From CAVUQH01 sp963774445 (GTDB lineage Bacteria > Myxococcota_A > Polyangia > Haliangiales > Haliangiaceae), in contig CAVZFC010000022.1 in assembly GCA_963774445.1 (NCBI GenBank), positions 620,001 to 684,000 of the forward strand: a DNA stretch of 64,000 bases, in the 5' to 3' direction. Position numbers and translations under genes: made by a program. The notes beneath the pieces are model-generated. The model made no database searches. It saw only the letters and a list, made by a program, of their open reading frames with translations, and was not told the origin of the DNA. Below, one piece after another: positions 16,330 through 30,323 of this stretch; positions within the stretch are counted from its first letter, which is position 1; the number at the start of each line of letters is the position of its first letter.

Positions 16330-17840
16330 CTCAGAAGCTGCACTTGCCGGTCGAACTGGACGCAGTAGAGCCGGTACCAGGGGCTGAAGCTTTGCGGCTG
16401 GGCGTTGGGGACGACCGGGCACTGCTGGCTGGAGGTACACGGCTCGACGCAGATGTTGTTGGTCAAGTAGGTGGTGCACAGCCAGCCGGAGCCGAGGACG
16501 GCGCAATCGTCGTCGTCGGCGCACGTGGTGGTGCACTGCGAGCGGGTGTCGGCGTCGGCGGTGAAGGGGAAGGCGGCGCAGCTGCCGCTCGCGCAGTCGG
16601 GAGACTGATCGCACGCATGGCCGACGCCAAGGGCCCCGGCACCGTCGATGTTGCGACAGGCGCCGGCCGTGCACTCGCCGCGGAAGAACTGGTTGCGATA
16701 GTCGGCGGCGCAGTCGGTCGCGCTGGCGCAGCTCGTGCCGGTCATGCGGGTCGCGGTGATGGTGTAGTCCACGGCGGTCGAGCTCTCGCTCTGGCCGTAG
16801 TAGTTGACCTCGGCGTAGTAGGTGCCTGCCGGCAGGTAGGTCAGCGCGATCTGCTCGGGCCGCTCCCACAGCGACAGCCCGTACGGCTGCCCGGCGGCGT
16901 CGTAGACCTCGAGGTCGAGGTCCACCGCCGAGCTGTTCCAGTCGAGATCGATCTCGTACGACTCGCCGTCGTTGGCGACGTCGAAGCGGTAGTAGTCGAG
17001 CTCGCCGACCGGCGCGTTGCAGATGCTGCCGCTGGTCACGGTCGGCTGCGCGCCCGCCGGGGTGATGTCGCGCGCCCCGGCCGGACCATCGTCCCCGGAC
17101 TCGGCGCCGTCGTCGCCGACGCAGCGGTCGAAGCCGGTGACGCAGGTGTTGCTGATGCTGTCGCACACCGGCTTGTCGGCGGTCGGGCAGTCGAAGCTGG
17201 TGCCGCAACCGGAGCAGCGGTTGTCGACGCAGGCCGGCTGCGCTGCCGTGCAATCGTCATTGCTGGCGCAGGTGGCCTTGTACAGCTCGACCTGGAAGCT
17301 GCCGTCTGCCGGCGACTGGGCCTGGTACTGATCGATCACCACGACGACTTCGCCGCTGGCTGGCGCGGTGAAGCGGCCCGACTCGACCGCGCCCTTGGAC
17401 GCGTTGACGAACAGCAGGCACTGGTCGACCTGGAGAGACGAGGAGCCGCTGCAGCCGCCGGCGACGTAGAACGCCAGGTCCGCGGCGCTGACCAGGCGCA
17501 CGGCGTAGTCGGTGCCGGGCTCCAGCGAGCGCACGGCGATCACCTGATCGGGGCCCTGGGCCTCGACGCCGAACGGCGCGTCGACGGCGTCGCAGCTGCC
17601 GGGGCCGACGGAGAGATCGTTGCCGGCACCGTCGAGGGTGCCGTCGAAGCGGCCGGGGCCGGACAGGATCGTGGCCGGATCGCAGACGACCAGGCCGCCG
17701 TCGACGGCGGCGTCGCCCCCGGCGTCCTTTCCCGGGCCGGCGTCGGCGTCAGCCGTGCCGCCACCGCAACCGCTCAGGGCTGCGGCTGCCAGCGCCACCA
17801 CCACCACAGTGTTCGCGGTCCCGGACAGCCTGTGCATCAT
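16326..17840 (-). CDS. Cys-rich lipoprotein with PPC-like domains
   Basis: Surface lipoprotein of about 504 residues typical of myxobacteria. The lipobox is LSGC, followed by a Gly/Asp linker. Two beta-sandwich modules resemble bacterial pre-peptidase C-terminal (PPC) domains: one around residues 50-170 (FTAPASGEVVVVIDQYQ) and one around 240-340 (DYYRFDVANDGESYEIDLDW, YLPAGTYYAEV). Between and after them are Cys-rich repeats of the form C.s..DC....p.C....C, as in many predicted adhesins. No enzyme domain is visible. A TACAAT box (17854-17859) lies 13 bases upstream of the first of two adjacent ATGs. Confidence 0.7.
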   Translation of the reverse strand: MMHRLSGTANTVVVVALAAAALSGCGGGTADADAGPGKDAGGDAAVDGGLVVCDPATILSGPGRFDGTLDGAGNDLSVGPGSCDAVDAPFGVEAQGPDQVIAVRSLEPGTDYAVRLVSAADLAFYVAGGCSGSSSLQVDQCLLFVNASKGAVESGRFTAPASGEVVVVIDQYQAQSPADGSFQVELYKATCASNDDCTAAQPACVDNRCSGCGTSFDCPTADKPVCDSISNTCVTGFDRCVGDDGAESGDDGPAGARDITPAGAQPTVTSGSICNAPVGELDYYRFDVANDGESYEIDLDWNSSAVDLDLEVYDAAGQPYGLSLWERPEQIALTYLPAGTYYAEVNYYGQSESSTAVDYTITATRMTGTSCASATDCAADYRNQFFRGECTAGACRNIDGAGALGVGHACDQSPDCASGSCAAFPFTADADTRSQCTTTCADDDDCAVLGSGWLCTTYLTNNICVEPCTSSQQCPVVPNAQPQSFSPWYRLYCVQFDRQVQLLS

Positions 17841-17917
17841 CGCTGCACCCCCGATTGTACCAACCCCCCCCATCCCCTGCCCGCCAGCACCTTCTTACAA
17901 CCGCTTCGTGACAGCCC

Positions 17918-18983
17918 TCACGAGCGGCGGTGACGCCGCCGGGCGCGCGCGCGCCGCTTGTCGCGGCGAGCGTGATGTTCCTGGTCGACCAGGTCGACGT
18001 AGTCCAGGGTCGAATTCTCGCTCGGCCACTCCAGCGGGGGAGCCCCGCCAAGCTCGCGCGTCCGACTGGCGAAGGCCCAGGCGATTTCGTCGAACGGTGG
18101 CAAGTCGGCCCGGCCGGCCAGCGCACCGGACGTGGCGGCCTCGTTGGCCTCGAGTGCCAACCGGGCGGCGACGTCGGTGGTGAGGCGTCCGCGTCGCAGG
18201 AGGTCTTGCAGCGAGTTGGCCAGGCTCGGCAGCTCGTACTCGGACGACTCGAGCATTTCCAGGGCGACGAACAGCACCTGGCGCGCGGTCAGCACGCCGT
18301 CGCTGTAGAGGATCAGCGCGGCCTGGAAGTAGTTGAAGATCGGCACCGTGCGGCGGCCGAACTTGGCGTAGTTGGCGGTCGGCGTGCGCGCCTCGAGGTG
18401 GATGAGGATCCGCTGGACCGAGTCGGCGCGCTCGGTCCGCTCGACCAGCTCGACGGTGTGCTCGATCTCGTCGGGGTAGGCGCGCGCCGCCTGCAGCACG
18501 CGTTCGAGCTCGGAGGTCGAACACCGCGCCCGACAGGAGGTCGGCGTACAGGTTGTAGATGATGGCGTCGGCCTCGGCGTCGTCGCCGAACAGGGTCTCC
18601 GGCGGCGTCTCGACCAGCTGCGCCCGGCTCTCGAGCAGCGCCGGCAGCTTGTACGGGATCTGCGAGCGCAGGGCACGGAAGCGACCGCGCACCATGTTCT
18701 TGAGGTTGTTCTTGAGCACGAACTCGCTGTATTCGATGCCGTCGAGGGCGAGCTTGGCCGCCAGCACCCGCTTCATCTGCGTCGGGCTGCCGCTGATGAT
18801 GCAGATCCGGTGGCCGTGGTGGCGGCTGAGCGAGCGCAAGAGGGCGCGGGCGCCCGGGAAGGCCTGCTTGTCCTGGGCGGTCTCCATCGCCGCCTTGACC
18901 AGGTCACCGAAGCTGTCGAATTCGCTCTTCAGGTAGGTCTTGTCGAGGTCCCACCGGAAGACCTGCTCGGCGCGAAACGCCAT
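17918..18983 (-). CDS. HAD-like phosphatase-domain protein (frameshifted)
   Basis: The N-terminus FRWDLDKTYLKSEFDS is a haloacid-dehalogenase motif I (DxDKT) and IISGSPTQMKR fits motif II, so the first about 155 residues form a HAD-like hydrolase domain; LFGDDAEADA resembles the motif III/IV acidic pair. The frame then breaks at 18519-18522 through one extra base and continues as SELERVLQAARAYPDEIEHTVELVERTERADSV and a helical tail to the stop at 17918; repair gives about 354 residues. The tail is Arg-rich (DKRRARARRRHRRS). It lies 6 bases after plsX and is probably co-transcribed. A role in lipid phosphate metabolism is a guess from that context. Confidence 0.6.
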
Positions 18984-18989
18984 GGCGGC

Positions 18990-20045
18990 TCACCCCGACG
19001 CCGCGGAGCTCTCGCCGCGGCGTTCGCGAAAGGCGGCGACGCCGTCGCCGATGCTCGCGCATAGTTGCCCGCGCTGGGCCTTGGAGGCGACGCGGATGGC
19101 GTTGCCGATTGCCCGCGCGCGCGAGCGACCGTGGGCCTTGATGAACAGGTTCTCGAAGCCGAGCAGCGGCGCGCCGCCGTACTGTTCCCAGTCGGTGATC
19201 TGCTTGAGCCGCTCGATGCCGCCGCCCAACATCGCCAGCGCCACTCGCCACAGCAGCCGCTCCTTGTGCGCGTAGCGGGCCAGGCGCATGACCGTGTCAG
19301 ACACCCCTTCGAGCATCTTGATGACCACGTTGCCGACGTAGCCGGAGCAGACCACCACATCGGCGACGCCGCGCGGAATGTCCAGACCTTCGACGTTGCC
19401 GATGAAGTTGAGGCCGGTCTGCTCCATCAGCATGGCGTGGGCCTCGACCACCTCGCGCGGCCCCTTGCCCGCCTCGCTACCGTTGGACAGAAGCGCCACC
19501 CGCGGGCGATTGTTCTTGGACACCACGCGGGCGTAGGCGGCGCCCATCACGGCGAACGTCACCAGGTCCTCGGCCGTCGCGTCGACCGTGGCGCCGACGT
19601 CGAGGATCAGCGAGAACGGGTCGTTCTTTTCGCCGCGGCGCAGCTCGGTGGGATAGACCGAGGCCAGCGCGGCGCGGCGGATGCCGGGCATCAGCTTCCA
19701 GCGGCGGGCGCAGGCCAGCACCGAGGCGCCGGTGTTGCCGGCCGAGACCAGGGCGTCGCCCTCGCCGCGGGCGACCAGGTCGGCGGCGACCACGATCGAG
19801 GCATCCGGCTTGCCGGCCAGACCGTCGGACGGCTTCTCGTCCATGCCGATCACCTCGCCGGCGTGGTGCACGCGGATGCGCGCGCCGTCGTGGGCGACCT
19901 TGGGCAGGATGTGGCCGATGCGGGCCGCGTCGCCGACCAGGATCAGCTCGACGTCGGCCAGGGCGAGCGACGCCTCGGCGGCGCCGTGGATGATCTCCTC
20001 GGGGCCGTGGTCACCACCCATTGCATCGACGACGATCCGCTGCAT
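18990..20045 (-). CDS. plsX: Phosphate acyltransferase PlsX
   Basis: Makes acyl-phosphate from acyl-ACP for phosphatidic acid synthesis; a peripheral membrane enzyme. The 351-residue protein shows the family hallmarks: N-terminal VVDAMGGDHGPEEII, VSAGNTGASVLACA, ILDVGATVDATAEDLVTFA, RVALLSNGSEAGKG, and GFVGNVVIKMLEG-like GYVGNVVIKMLEG. The usual neighbours rpmF and fabH are absent; instead it follows an acyl-CoA mutase gene by 33 bases and precedes a HAD-like protein. Confidence 0.95.
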   Translation of the reverse strand: MQRIVVDAMGGDHGPEEIIHGAAEASLALADVELILVGDAARIGHILPKVAHDGARIRVHHAGEVIGMDEKPSDGLAGKPDASIVVAADLVARGEGDALVSAGNTGASVLACARRWKLMPGIRRAALASVYPTELRRGEKNDPFSLILDVGATVDATAEDLVTFAVMGAAYARVVSKNNRPRVALLSNGSEAGKGPREVVEAHAMLMEQTGLNFIGNVEGLDIPRGVADVVVCSGYVGNVVIKMLEGVSDTVMRLARYAHKERLLWRVALAMLGGGIERLKQITDWEQYGGAPLLGFENLFIKAHGRSRARAIGNAIRVASKAQRGQLCASIGDGVAAFRERRGESSAASG

Positions 20046-20078
20046 GCGCGGTCGATGATCTCACGCGGAGGCGCGTGC

Positions 20079-21705
<1,627 letters not shown>

Positions 21706-21804
21706 ACCGCATGCATACCATCGTCCGGGGACGCTCTTGAGTTTCTAAGAAACTTCCCCTGCAATTTCCGCTCGTTGGGCGGGTTCGCGGCGCCGCGTCG
21801 CCGC

Positions 21805-22344
21805 CTACGCCGCCTGCAGCGCCTCGGTCAGATGCTCGCGCACGGCCACGCGGGCCCGGTGGGCGCGGGTCTTGACCGTCGACAGCGCCAGCTCCAGCTC
21901 GCGGGCGATCTCACTCTCGGTGTAGCCGTCGCGGTAGCGCATCCAGAAGATGCGCTCGTACTTCTCCCCCAGCTCGCCCAGCCGTACGCGCGCCAGATCG
22001 ATCGCCTCGGCGCAGGCGCACTCCTCCTCGGGACTGCACGGCGATTCCGCCAGGCACTCGAGGAACTCCACCGGATTGTCGCAACCGGCCGGCGCCAATA
22101 CCTCGCGATTGCGGCGCTTCTGCTTGCGCAGGTACATCAGCGCGCTGGTCGCCGCGACGCGGTAGAGCCAGGTGGAGTAGCGCGAGCTTCCGCGAAAGCT
22201 GTCGCGATGGCGGTGGGCCGACAGCAGCGCCTCCTGCGCCACGTCCGCCGCCGCCTCCTCGTCCCGGAGGTACTTCATGGCCACCGAGAAGCAGTAGGCT
22301 CGCTCGGCGTCACCGAGATCGGGGGACAGGCTTCGGGAATCCAT
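21805..22344 (-). CDS. ECF-type RNA polymerase sigma factor
   Basis: Sigma-70 family protein of 179 residues with only regions 2 and 4, as in extracytoplasmic-function sigma factors. Region 2 includes YLRDEEAAADVAQEALLSAHRHRDSFRGSSRYSTWLYRVA, region 4 includes RIFWMRYRDGYTESEIARELELALSTVKTRAHRAR. The linker is long and Cys-containing (CDNPVEFLECLAESPCSPEEECACAE), which may sense redox or metal; this is inference. The ATG at 22344 has GGAGG at good spacing and is preferred over the GTG at 22377. No anti-sigma gene is adjacent, so regulation is unclear. Confidence 0.85.
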   Translation of the reverse strand: MDSRSLSPDLGDAERAYCFSVAMKYLRDEEAAADVAQEALLSAHRHRDSFRGSSRYSTWLYRVAATSALMYLRKQKRRNREVLAPAGCDNPVEFLECLAESPCSPEEECACAEAIDLARVRLGELGEKYERIFWMRYRDGYTESEIARELELALSTVKTRAHRARVAVREHLTEALQAA

Positions 22345-22472
22345 CGGCACCTCCAGGGATCGGGTTGGGGTTGACACCGATCAAGAACGCAAGCACCGTT
22401 CCAATATCTTGGACAAGCAGTTCTAGGCAGTTAGCGCCAAACCGCATCACAGGACTGTCAAACCGAGTAGAG

Positions 22473-22494
22473 AGTGTCTATACGCTTAGACACT
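22473..22494. promoter_or_regulatory. Perfect 8-bp inverted repeat, operator candidate
   Basis: AGTGTCTA-TACGCT-TAGACACT is a perfect dyad with a 6-base centre, 28 bases before the GTG of the kinase gene. Its centre (TACGCT) fits a TANNNT -10 box, so a protein bound here would block the promoter. The palindrome is AT-richer than its surroundings. Confidence 0.5.
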
Positions 22495-22522
22495 GGCATC
22501 CAGCCATGTCAACATCAGGGCC

Positions 22523-25192
<2,670 letters not shown>

Positions 25193-25518
25193 ATGCCCTT
25201 CCACCGCGCAGCCGCGATCGGCGACCTCACCGACGGAGACATCATGGCCGTGCGCATCGACGGCGTCAACATGGTGCTCTACCGCTCGGGCGACGACTAC
25301 TACGCCGCCCAGCGGCTGTGTTTGCACCAGGGCTACGACCTGGCCGACGGGCTGGTCAACAGCGGCTTCCTCATCTGCCCGTTGCACGGCTGGCGCTACT
25401 ACGCCGACAGCGGGGTGCACGAGTTCTCGCGGCAGACCTGTCTGCGCACCTTCGCCGTGCGCGTCCGCGACGGCGCCATCGAGATCGACCCGACGCCCAT
25501 CTACCGAGGAGAATATCC

Positions 25519-25522
<4 letters not shown>
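25193..25522 (+). CDS. Rieske [2Fe-2S] ferredoxin-like protein
   Basis: Small electron-transfer protein of 109 residues. The Rieske cluster ligands are visible as CLH (in RLCLHQG) and CPLHGW about 18 residues on, which is the C-x-H...C-x2-H pattern. The fold segments AQRLCLHQGYDLADG and FLICPLHGWRYYADSG match soluble Rieske ferredoxins of the NirD/dioxygenase-component type. No signal peptide. The ATG directly follows the regulator TAG, and its own TGA overlaps the isocitrate dehydrogenase start (GTGA), so the three are co-transcribed. Its redox partner is unknown. Confidence 0.85.
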
Positions 25523-26541
<1,019 letters not shown>

Positions 26542-26574
26542 GTCGCAGATTGGCGAGCAGCGGGGCCTTGAGCA

Positions 26575-26580
26575 TATAAT
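26575..26580 (+). promoter_or_regulatory. Consensus -10 (TATAAT) before hsp70
   Basis: A perfect TATAAT ends 9 bases before the TTG start at 26590. A possible -35 (TTGGCG at 26550-26555) is 19 bases away, slightly long. The transcript would have almost no leader. Confidence 0.6.
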
Positions 26581-26589
26581 CGGGACAAC

Positions 26590-28149
26590 TTGTCCACTCG
26601 AGACGCTGCGTTTGCTGTCGGCATCGATCTAGGCACGACCAACAGCGTCGTTGCGTACGTCGAAGGCGACCAGATCAAGTTCGTGCCCGACGCCGAGGGG
26701 CGCACCCTGCACCCGTCGGTGGTGGCGTTCAAACCGTCGGGCGAGATGATCGTCGGCCTCAAGGCACGGCTGCGCCGGCTGGTCGACCCCGAGAACACCA
26801 TCTACTCGGCCAAGCGGCTGATCGGCCAGCCGTTCTCGAGCCCCAAGGTGCAGGCGGCGATCCGCCGGTTGCCTTACGACGTGCGCGGCGGTGACAACGA
26901 CGAGTCGGTGGTCGTCACCCGCGCCGGTGCCATGCCGATAATCGAGGTCCAGCGCTGCCTGCTCGAGCACCTGAAGGGGCTGGCCGAGCAGCACCTGGCT
27001 CGCCGCGTCACCCACTGCGTGATCACCGTGCCGGCACACTTCAACGACGGCCAGCGTCAGGCGACCCGCGCCGCCGCCGAGCGCGCCGGCTTCGACGTCT
27101 TGCGCGTGCTCAACGAGCCGACCGCTGCGGCGCTCGCCCACGGCATGGGCCGCGGGCTGGACCAGCGCGTGGTCGTCTTCGACATGGGCGGCGGCACCTT
27201 CGACATCACAGTGCTGACCATTCGCGACAACCTGTTCGAGGTCATCGCCACCGGCGGCGATCCGTACCTCGGTGGCGACGACATGGACCGCGCGATCGCC
27301 GACCTGTTGATCCGCGACTTCCAGGAGCAGCACGGCGTCGACCTGCGCGAGAACCGGCAGGCGTTGGCCAAGGCGATCATCGCCGCCGAGCAGATCAAGA
27401 TGCAGCTGTCGCAGAAGGAGTCCGTCGAGGGCTCGATCAGCGAGCTGCACTACGGCGAGGGCGGCGTGCCGCTGACGCTGGCGTTCCATCTGACGCGCCG
27501 CGAGCTGGAGCTGGCGATCGCCAGCACGGTGGACCGGGCGATGCTGTGCGTCAACGGCGTGCTGTCGCAGGCACAGCTGACGCCGGCCCTGGCCGACGAA
27601 GTGTTGCTGGTCGGCGGCTCCACGAGGATTCCGCTGGTCGGCCGGCGCGTGCGCGAGCTGTTCGGCCGCGAGCCGCTGGAAGACGTCAATCCGATGATGG
27701 CCGTGGCCGCGGGTGCCGCGATCCAGGCCGATCTGCTGCTGTCGCCGCCGGCGGCCACCGCCAATGCGCCGCTGCTCATGGACGTCACGGCCCACGGGCT
27801 GGGCGTCGGTACCGCGGGCGGCTACACCGACCTGCTGATCAACGCCAACACGCCGATCCCGGTCGAACGGAGCCGTACCTTCAGCACCTCGTCCGACTTC
27901 CAGACGCGGGTCAACATCAAGGTCTGCGAGGGCGAGTCCAACCGGTTCGCCGACAACCACGAGCTGGGCACGCTCCAGCTCCTCGAGGTCAAGCCGGCCC
28001 CCCGCGGCGCCACGCGCATCGAAGTCACCTTCATGCTCGACGCCGACGGGATCCTTCGCGTGGCCGCCCGCGACGCCACCACGGGCAAGCAAGAGCAGGT
28101 AAGCCTGCGCGTCCACGGGGTCGGCCAGGCGGTGACTCCTCCGCAATGA
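26590..28149 (+). CDS. Hsp70 family protein, lidless
   Basis: DnaK-like chaperone of 519 residues. The nucleotide-binding domain is complete: phosphate-1 VGIDLGTTNS, phosphate-2 VVFDMGGGTFDITV, connector NEPTAAALAHG and adenosine motif VLLVGGSTRIPLVGRRV. A beta substrate-binding domain follows (LGVGTAGGYTDLLINANTPIPVERSRTFST...), but the protein stops after the beta subdomain (VTFMLDADGILRVAARD) and lacks the alpha lid present in DnaK of about 640 residues. Only a TTG is available as start, behind a consensus TATAAT. Its stop overlaps the ATG of the J-domain/Hsp70 fusion (ATGA), so the two proteins are made together and probably work as a pair. Confidence 0.85.
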   Translation: MSTRDAAFAVGIDLGTTNSVVAYVEGDQIKFVPDAEGRTLHPSVVAFKPSGEMIVGLKARLRRLVDPENTIYSAKRLIGQPFSSPKVQAAIRRLPYDVRGGDNDESVVVTRAGAMPIIEVQRCLLEHLKGLAEQHLARRVTHCVITVPAHFNDGQRQATRAAAERAGFDVLRVLNEPTAAALAHGMGRGLDQRVVVFDMGGGTFDITVLTIRDNLFEVIATGGDPYLGGDDMDRAIADLLIRDFQEQHGVDLRENRQALAKAIIAAEQIKMQLSQKESVEGSISELHYGEGGVPLTLAFHLTRRELELAIASTVDRAMLCVNGVLSQAQLTPALADEVLLVGGSTRIPLVGRRVRELFGREPLEDVNPMMAVAAGAAIQADLLLSPPAATANAPLLMDVTAHGLGVGTAGGYTDLLINANTPIPVERSRTFSTSSDFQTRVNIKVCEGESNRFADNHELGTLQLLEVKPAPRGATRIEVTFMLDADGILRVAARDATTGKQEQVSLRVHGVGQAVTPPQ

Positions 28150-30020
28150 GCGACGATTTCTGGGCCCGGGTTCACGCCTTCGTGTCCCAGATCGACCGCC
28201 GGTCCTACTACGAGATCCTGCGGGTGACGCCGGAGGCCGACGCCGACGCGATTCGGCGATCCTTCTACCAGTGGGCACCGCAGCTGCACCCGGATCGATT
28301 CGCTCGCGAGACCGACGAGCGGCGAAAGTGGGAGCTGTCGCTCTTGTACGCGCGCATGCGCGAGGCGTTCGACGTCCTCGTCGACCCGGTGCGGCGGGCG
28401 GGCTACGACGAGGGGTTGCGCGAGGGGATCATCCGCCCCGGCCCGGAACGGCGTGCGAGGTCCAGCTCCCAGGGGCCGCACCACCCGAGGGCGCGGCGCT
28501 TCTACGACCTGGGGCTGGAGCGGATGCGTGCGGGCGCGACCGGCGAGGCGCAGTTCCAGTTCCAGATGGCGCTCCAGCTCGAGCCGGAGTGCAAGGCGAT
28601 CCACGATGCGCTGGCCAAGCTGGGCCCAGGGGAGGGCGCGGCTCCATCGCCGTCGTCCGGGGTTCCCAGGCCGGTCGTGGATTCGCCGTCAACGCGCATG
28701 CGCGCGGCACTGGACGCTGCGGTCAGGCCGCCCGGCGAGCAGGCGCCCGCGGTGCCGCTGCGCCGCCCGCGACCCGCGGCGCCGGCGGTCCAACCGCGAC
28801 CGGCCCCGCCCCGTCCCGCGGCGGCCCGACCCGTGCGCCGCGGCGTGCGCGGCGAGCCGGCCGCCATCGTCGGCATCGATTTCGGCACAACGCGTTCGAG
28901 CATCGCCGTCGCCCTGGGCGACACCGTCTGCACGCTGCCCGACGAGCGGGGGCGGACGCTGCATCCGTCGATCGTCCACTACCCTGAGACCGGGGCACCG
29001 CTGTGCGGCTGGGAAGCGCGCGAGATGGTCTTTCGCGCGCCGCAGCGCACGGTGTCGTCACCCAAGCGTCTCCTCGGCAAGCAGTATGACGACTCGTCGG
29101 TCGCGGGCATGTTGCACGGCGTGGCCTACAAGACCTCGCGCGGGCCCAACGGCGCGATCGTCATCGACATGAAGGGGATGCAGGCGGCGTTGCCGCAGGT
29201 CTGCGCCCAGGTGGTGGCGCACGTTCGCGGCGTCGGTGAAGCGCGCATCGGCCGGCGGATCGAGCGCGCGGTCTTAAGCGTTCCGGTCAGCTTCGGCGAG
29301 GCCGAGCGGAACGCCGTGACCACGGTTGCGCGCATCGCCGGGCTCGAGGTGGCCGCGCTGATCGACGAGCCGGTCGCCGCGGCCATGGCCTACGGCTTCG
29401 GCCGCGACAAGAAGGAGGTCATCGCCGTCTACGACTTCGGCGGCGGAACCTTCGACTTCACCGTGATCGACATCGAGGGCTACCACTTCAACGTGCTGGC
29501 CCGGGGCGGCGACTCGTGGCTGGGTGGCGACGACTTCGACGCCGCGCTGGCCAACGCCGTGGCCAATGCGTTGTGGCGCGCCACCGGGGTCGAGGTGCAG
29601 AACCGCCAGGTCGAGTGGCAGCGCCTGCTGTTCGCCTGTGAGAAGGCCAAGCGCGAGCTGTCGCTCCGCGCCGAGACTCAGATCATCGTTAACGCCATCG
29701 TCGAGACGCCCAAGCCAGTCAACCTGCGGCAAAAGATCGGCCGCCCGGTGCTGGAGCGGCTCTGCCGCCCGCTGTTCGAGCGCTCCATCGACATCTGCAA
29801 GTCGGCGCTGAACAGGGTCGGCCTCGACCCCAGCGACGTGCAGCAGGTCGTCGCCTCCGGTGGCGTCTCCTACATGCCGTTCGTGCGCGAGGGGCTGGGG
29901 ACGTTCTTTGGCCGATCGATCCGATCGACCGTCAGTCCCGACGAAGCGATCTGCCTGGGCGCCGGGATCCGCGCGGCCCAGCTGTCCCAGCGTCCGGTCA
30001 CCGGTATCGGCCGCGTCTAG
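28146..30020 (+). CDS. J-domain/Hsp70 NBD fusion protein
   Basis: A 624-residue fusion. Residues 18-85 form a J domain (YYEILRVTPEADADAIRRSFYQWA) with the catalytic HPD at 48-50. Residues about 115-160 look like one TPR-type helical pair. A Pro/Ala/Arg-rich disordered linker (about 165-238) leads to an Hsp70 nucleotide-binding domain from residue 243 (GIDFGTTRSS) with YDFGGGTFDFTV, DEPVAAAMAYG and VASGGVSYMPFVREGL. The protein ends with the NBD, so there is no substrate-binding domain. A J domain normally stimulates Hsp70 ATPase in trans; here it is tied to an NBD and co-expressed with a lidless Hsp70. A regulator or exchange role towards that partner is inference. Confidence 0.85.
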   Translation: MSDDFWARVHAFVSQIDRRSYYEILRVTPEADADAIRRSFYQWAPQLHPDRFARETDERRKWELSLLYARMREAFDVLVDPVRRAGYDEGLREGIIRPGPERRARSSSQGPHHPRARRFYDLGLERMRAGATGEAQFQFQMALQLEPECKAIHDALAKLGPGEGAAPSPSSGVPRPVVDSPSTRMRAALDAAVRPPGEQAPAVPLRRPRPAAPAVQPRPAPPRPAAARPVRRGVRGEPAAIVGIDFGTTRSSIAVALGDTVCTLPDERGRTLHPSIVHYPETGAPLCGWEAREMVFRAPQRTVSSPKRLLGKQYDDSSVAGMLHGVAYKTSRGPNGAIVIDMKGMQAALPQVCAQVVAHVRGVGEARIGRRIERAVLSVPVSFGEAERNAVTTVARIAGLEVAALIDEPVAAAMAYGFGRDKKEVIAVYDFGGGTFDFTVIDIEGYHFNVLARGGDSWLGGDDFDAALANAVANALWRATGVEVQNRQVEWQRLLFACEKAKRELSLRAETQIIVNAIVETPKPVNLRQKIGRPVLERLCRPLFERSIDICKSALNRVGLDPSDVQQVVASGGVSYMPFVREGLGTFFGRSIRSTVSPDEAICLGAGIRAAQLSQRPVTGIGRV

Positions 30021-30041
30021 CCCGGCCGGCTCACCCGAGGG

Positions 30042-30323
30042 TCAGACCACCACCACGTCGAGGCGATTCCAGTCGGCCAGATGGCGCTCGATGTCGGTGT
30101 AGGCCAGAAAACCCAGCGCGGCCACGCACTCGCCGATCCGCCGGTCCGGCGCCCTGTCTTGCAGCTGCAGGGCGGCCAGAAGCTGCGCTCGGCTGAGACC
30201 GCCGCGCTCGACCAGGAACTCGCCGAAGGTGACCTCTTGCAGGCCGTCCTCGACAACCTGGATCCCGTGGTTCGAGTACTCGAAGTAGTGAGCGATCTCT
30301 CGTTTGCTGGTCGCGTTGGCCAT
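30042..30323 (-). CDS. Small protein resembling GspE/MshE N-terminal domain
   Basis: A 93-residue cytosolic protein. The segment GEFLVERGGLSRAQLLAALQLQDR..RIGECVAALGFLAYTDIERHLADW matches the helical repeat found at the N-terminus of type II secretion/type IV pilus ATPases and in many stand-alone myxobacterial regulators. The ATG at 30323 has GGAGA just upstream; the longer open frame to 30578 is not supported. It is convergent with the J-domain/Hsp70 gene. Its partner is unknown; such domains mediate protein or nucleotide binding. Confidence 0.6.
   Translation of the reverse strand: MANATSKREIAHYFEYSNHGIQVVEDGLQEVTFGEFLVERGGLSRAQLLAALQLQDRAPDRRIGECVAALGFLAYTDIERHLADWNRLDVVVV

Noticed and set aside
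21706..21804. Cobalamin riboswitch upstream of the acyl-CoA mutase gene
   Set aside because: The gap is 99 bases and shared with the end of the sigma-factor gene; no B12-box-like sequence was seen and a riboswitch would need more room.
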